This document shows, in pieces, positions 61,950-64,000 of a DNA stretch of 64,000 nt. The notes under the pieces are model-generated. The model saw only the letters and a program-made list of their open reading frames with translations, was not told the DNA's origin and searched no databases. Source of the DNA: Pseudomonas entomophila L48 (GTDB taxonomy: Bacteria > Pseudomonadota > Gammaproteobacteria > Pseudomonadales > Pseudomonadaceae). Where the stretch lies: NCBI RefSeq assembly GCF_000026105.1, contig NC_008027.1, positions 4,608,501 to 4,672,500 on the forward strand. Direction: 5' to 3'. The position numbers and the translations under genes are program-made. Numbering within the stretch: position 1 is the stretch's first letter; every line of letters starts with the position of its first letter.

Positions 61950-62073
61950 ACCCGGTCACCAAATACGGCGACCCGGTGAAGTTATCCCCGGGGCATTTCC
62001 CCGACAACGCAGCGGCTTCCGACAGGTGCGTAGGATAGTTCCCAAGCGTTCACGGCTGAAGCATTTGGTTTCA

Positions 62074-62452
62074 GGTTCGGAAATGTCCGACAGGAGATTT
62101 GAGGGGCTACGGGGTGTTCGCCGATAGAAATCCTGCGCCCATGAGACCGAGCGCCGCCCGCGCGGCGCTCGATCTCATGGGCGCCACATCTTTACCGACC
62201 TGCACTTCTGGTTCGGAAATGTCCGACAGGATATTGGGGGGCTGCGGGAGTGTTCGCCGTTAGAAATTCTGCGCCTATAAGACCGAGCGCCGCCGCGCGG
62301 CGCATCGCGGATGAATCCGCTCCTACACAGGTTTGTTTCGGGCCATGCGCCAGGCTGGCAACCATGGCCTGTAGGAGCGGATTCATCCGCGATGCGCCGC
62401 ACAGGCGGCGCTCGATCTCCTGGGCAACACCTCTGCGCCGACTTGCACCAGC
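62074..62452. repeat. 136-bp tandem repeat, second copy split by a REP pair
   Basis: Copy 1 62074-62209 and copy 2 62210-62452 both start GGTTCGGAAATGTCCGACAG. Copy 1 contains a strong hairpin (62135-62184, 22 bp with one mismatch, 4-nt loop). In copy 2 the corresponding hairpin loop is interrupted by a ~100-bp REP pair (62302-62398). Confidence 0.85.
62302..62398. repeat. REP pair inserted in the second tandem copy
   Basis: CATCGCGGATGAATCCGCTC CTACA and inverted CCTGTAGGAGCGGATTCATC CGCGATG; same REP family as elsewhere with GCGGATTCATCCGC loop type. Confidence 0.85.
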
Positions 62453-62459
62453 AGACCAG

Positions 62460-62511
62460 TGGTATTGACCTGGTATTTAAGTGGTATTAACTTTCACCCT
62501 ACAACAATACC
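62460..62511. promoter_or_regulatory. nagR: NagR-type operator region: three GGTATT repeats
   Basis: TGGTATT occurs at 62460, 62471 and 62482, spaced exactly 11 bp (one helical turn), with an inverted AATACC at 62506-62511, all within 65 bp of the nagR start. Suitable for a GntR/UTRA regulator. Confidence 0.6.
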
Positions 62512-62524
62512 GGACATCTCCGTC

Positions 62525-63256
62525 ATGCGTCCTCTCACCGCCCTGCGCCCCGACGACAGCGCCGCCACCCCACTCTACCTGCAGCTGGCGCGCAACCTCG
62601 AACAGGCCATCCACGCCGGCCAGTGGAGCGCCGACCAGGCCCTGCCCTCCGAGCGCACCCTGAGCGAAACCCTCGACATTTCCCGCGTGACCGCGCGCAA
62701 GGCCCTCGAAGTGTTGCTCGAGCAAGGCCTGATCCGCCGCATCCAGGGTTCCGGCACCTTCATCACCCCACGCCTGGAACAACCTCTGTCGCGCCTGTCG
62801 AGCTTCAGCGAGATGCTGCGCATGAAAGGCTTTGTGCCCAGCTCCCTGTGGCTGGAACGCAGCATCGCCAGCCCCAGCAGCGACGAACTGATCCGCCTGA
62901 GCCTGTCGCCCACCGACCAGGTCGTGCGCCTCAAGCGCCTGCGCAAGGCCGACGACATCGTCATGGCGGTGGAGGTCAGCACCCTGCCCGCCCGCCTGCT
63001 AGGCGACCCCCAAGCCATCGGTGACTCGCTCTACCAGCACCTCGACCAACTCGGCCGCCCGGTGGTCCGGGCCCTGCAGCACATCCGCGCGATCAACGCC
63101 AGCGACGAGCTGGCCGCCCAGGTCGGTATCGCGCCAGGCACCGCCATGCTGCTGATGACCCGTATCGGCTACCTCGACGACAACACCCCCATCGAGCTGA
63201 CCGACACCTACTGCCGCAACGACTACTACGACTTCGTCGCCGAACTGCGGCGCTGA
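62525..63256 (+). CDS. nagR: GntR/UTRA regulator of N-acetylglucosamine use
   Basis: 243 residues from ATG 62525. GntR wHTH (YLQLARNLEQAIHAGQWSAD, LPSERTLSETLDISRVTARK, RIQGSGTFI) and UTRA ligand domain (LSSFSEMLRMKGFVPSSLWL, MAVEVSTLPARLLGD, IELTDTYCRNDYYDFVAELR). Same strand and 11 bp upstream of nagA, so likely senses N-acetylglucosamine or its 6-phosphate. A longer in-frame start at 62459 would overlap the operator. Confidence 0.88.
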   Translation: MRPLTALRPDDSAATPLYLQLARNLEQAIHAGQWSADQALPSERTLSETLDISRVTARKALEVLLEQGLIRRIQGSGTFITPRLEQPLSRLSSFSEMLRMKGFVPSSLWLERSIASPSSDELIRLSLSPTDQVVRLKRLRKADDIVMAVEVSTLPARLLGDPQAIGDSLYQHLDQLGRPVVRALQHIRAINASDELAAQVGIAPGTAMLLMTRIGYLDDNTPIELTDTYCRNDYYDFVAELRR

Positions 63257-63267
63257 CCGGAGCCTCC

Positions 63268-64000
63268 ATGGACATTGCCAACATCCTCACCCCCGACGGC
63301 TGGGTGCACGGCCACCTGCACCTGCGCGACGGGCGCATCCAGGCCATCGAAGGCACCCCGTGCGACCCGCGGGACAACGACCTGCCCTACCTGCTGCCCG
63401 GCTTCATCGACCTGCACGTGCACGGCGGTGGCGGCAGCGACATCATGCAGGCTGGCGAGGCGTTCGCCACCATCGCCCGCACCCACCAGCGCTTCGGCAC
63501 CACCTCGCTGCTGGCCACCACCATGACCGCGCCCCGTGAGGAGCTGACCGACGTGCTGGCGCAGCTGGGCGAGCACCTGCGCGAGCCGCGCCAAGGCGCG
63601 CGCATCCTCGGCGTGCACCTGGAAGGCCCGTACATCAACCCGGGCAAGCTTGGCGCGCAACCGAACTTCGCCCACCAGGCCCTGCTCGACGAGGTCGAAC
63701 AGTACCTGGCGCTGGCGCCAATCAAGGTCATCACCATCGCCCCCGAGATCGCCGGCCACCTGCCGCTGATCCAGGCCCTGAGCGCCCGCGGCATCCGCCT
63801 GCAGCTCGGCCACACCCTGGGCAGCTACGAGGAAGGCGTCGCCGCGCTGGAGGCCGGGGCCACCAGCTTCACCCACCTGTACAACGCCATGAGCCCGCTG
63901 CACCACCGCGAGCCGGGCATCGTCGGCGCGGCCCTGGCCCACGCCCGCTACGCCGAGCTGATCCCCGACCTGCTGCACGTGCACCCCGGCGCCATGAAAG
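63268..64000 (+). CDS. nagA: N-acetylglucosamine-6-phosphate deacetylase, partial (runs off window)
   Basis: First 244 residues only. GGAG 5 bases before ATG 63268. Amidohydrolase features: LLPGFIDLHVHGGGGSDIMQ (metal site HxH), GARILGVHLEGPYINPGKLG (Glu ligand), LQLGHTLGSYEEG and FTHLYNAMSPLHHREPGIVG. Deacetylates GlcNAc-6-P to GlcN-6-P. Coupled to nagR. Confidence 0.93.
   Translation, partial: MDIANILTPDGWVHGHLHLRDGRIQAIEGTPCDPRDNDLPYLLPGFIDLHVHGGGGSDIMQAGEAFATIARTHQRFGTTSLLATTMTAPREELTDVLAQLGEHLREPRQGARILGVHLEGPYINPGKLGAQPNFAHQALLDEVEQYLALAPIKVITIAPEIAGHLPLIQALSARGIRLQLGHTLGSYEEGVAALEAGATSFTHLYNAMSPLHHREPGIVGAALAHARYAELIPDLLHVHPGAMK

Noticed and set aside
61537..62007. Longer 156-residue version of the small gene at 61537
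   Set aside because: It would translate through the structured leader; a strong RBS precedes ATG 61779.

Overview
The window is high-GC chromosomal DNA from a Pseudomonas of the P. putida group. The evidence is a complete ttgR/ttgABC solvent and drug efflux locus with a recognisable TtgR operator, OprD porins, cmoAB, several FecI/FecR/TonB iron-uptake units, and many copies of the P. putida type REP element (TGTAGGAGC...) between genes. No integrase, transposase, phage gene, rRNA or CRISPR array is visible.

Layout. 64-137 is a tRNA-Gly(CCC) with its terminator. 325-3731 holds a SulP transporter, a HigB/NadS-type toxin-antitoxin pair and two small exported proteins. 3784-9329 (minus strand) is a siderophore unit: ECF sigma, FecR, TonB receptor and an exported enterochelin-esterase-like hydrolase. 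9532-11776 has a periplasmic GDPD and a DUF4917 protein with SIR2-like motifs. 11862-16014 is hxuIRA (heme uptake). 16060-16838 is a two-gene HTH/HicA-like module behind two inverted repeats. 17040-21591 has a METTL25-like methyltransferase, a TPM protein and BglX. 21710-26394 is a two-component system plus a 2-oxoglutarate permease preceded by an excellent sigma-54 promoter. 26541-29204 has a Fic protein behind twin palindromes, a membrane protein, and an exported protein made of 13-residue repeats. 29323-40611 is a mixed metabolic and regulatory stretch: flavin reductase, AraC, AruI-like decarboxylase, two LysR genes, NmrA-like and MBL proteins, oxaloacetate decarboxylase and a DHA2 exporter, with a 128-bp REP tandem array. 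40757-47392 is ttgR/ttgABC, followed by an OprD porin, LysR, Crp/Fnr, an Mpo1-like protein and a Lon-type protease.

53919-57102 is the most striking accessory locus: three adjacent minus-strand genes resembling XaxA/YaxA and XaxB/YaxB alpha-pore-forming toxin subunits, plus a third gene that is a shortened paralogue of subunit A lacking the membrane-inserting segment. The remainder (57227-64000) has a chagasin-like lipoprotein, cmoAB, a small exported protein, an orphan gspK and tatA, two short overlapping genes behind a strongly structured leader with mutually exclusive helices, a tandem repeat split by a REP pair, and nagR with the first part of nagA.

REP pairs lie in most intergenic gaps. 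At four genes the REP itself supplies the TAG stop codon. One gene tail plus REP pair has been amplified into a tandem array. Starts given here were chosen from ribosome binding sites, signal peptides and family lengths.
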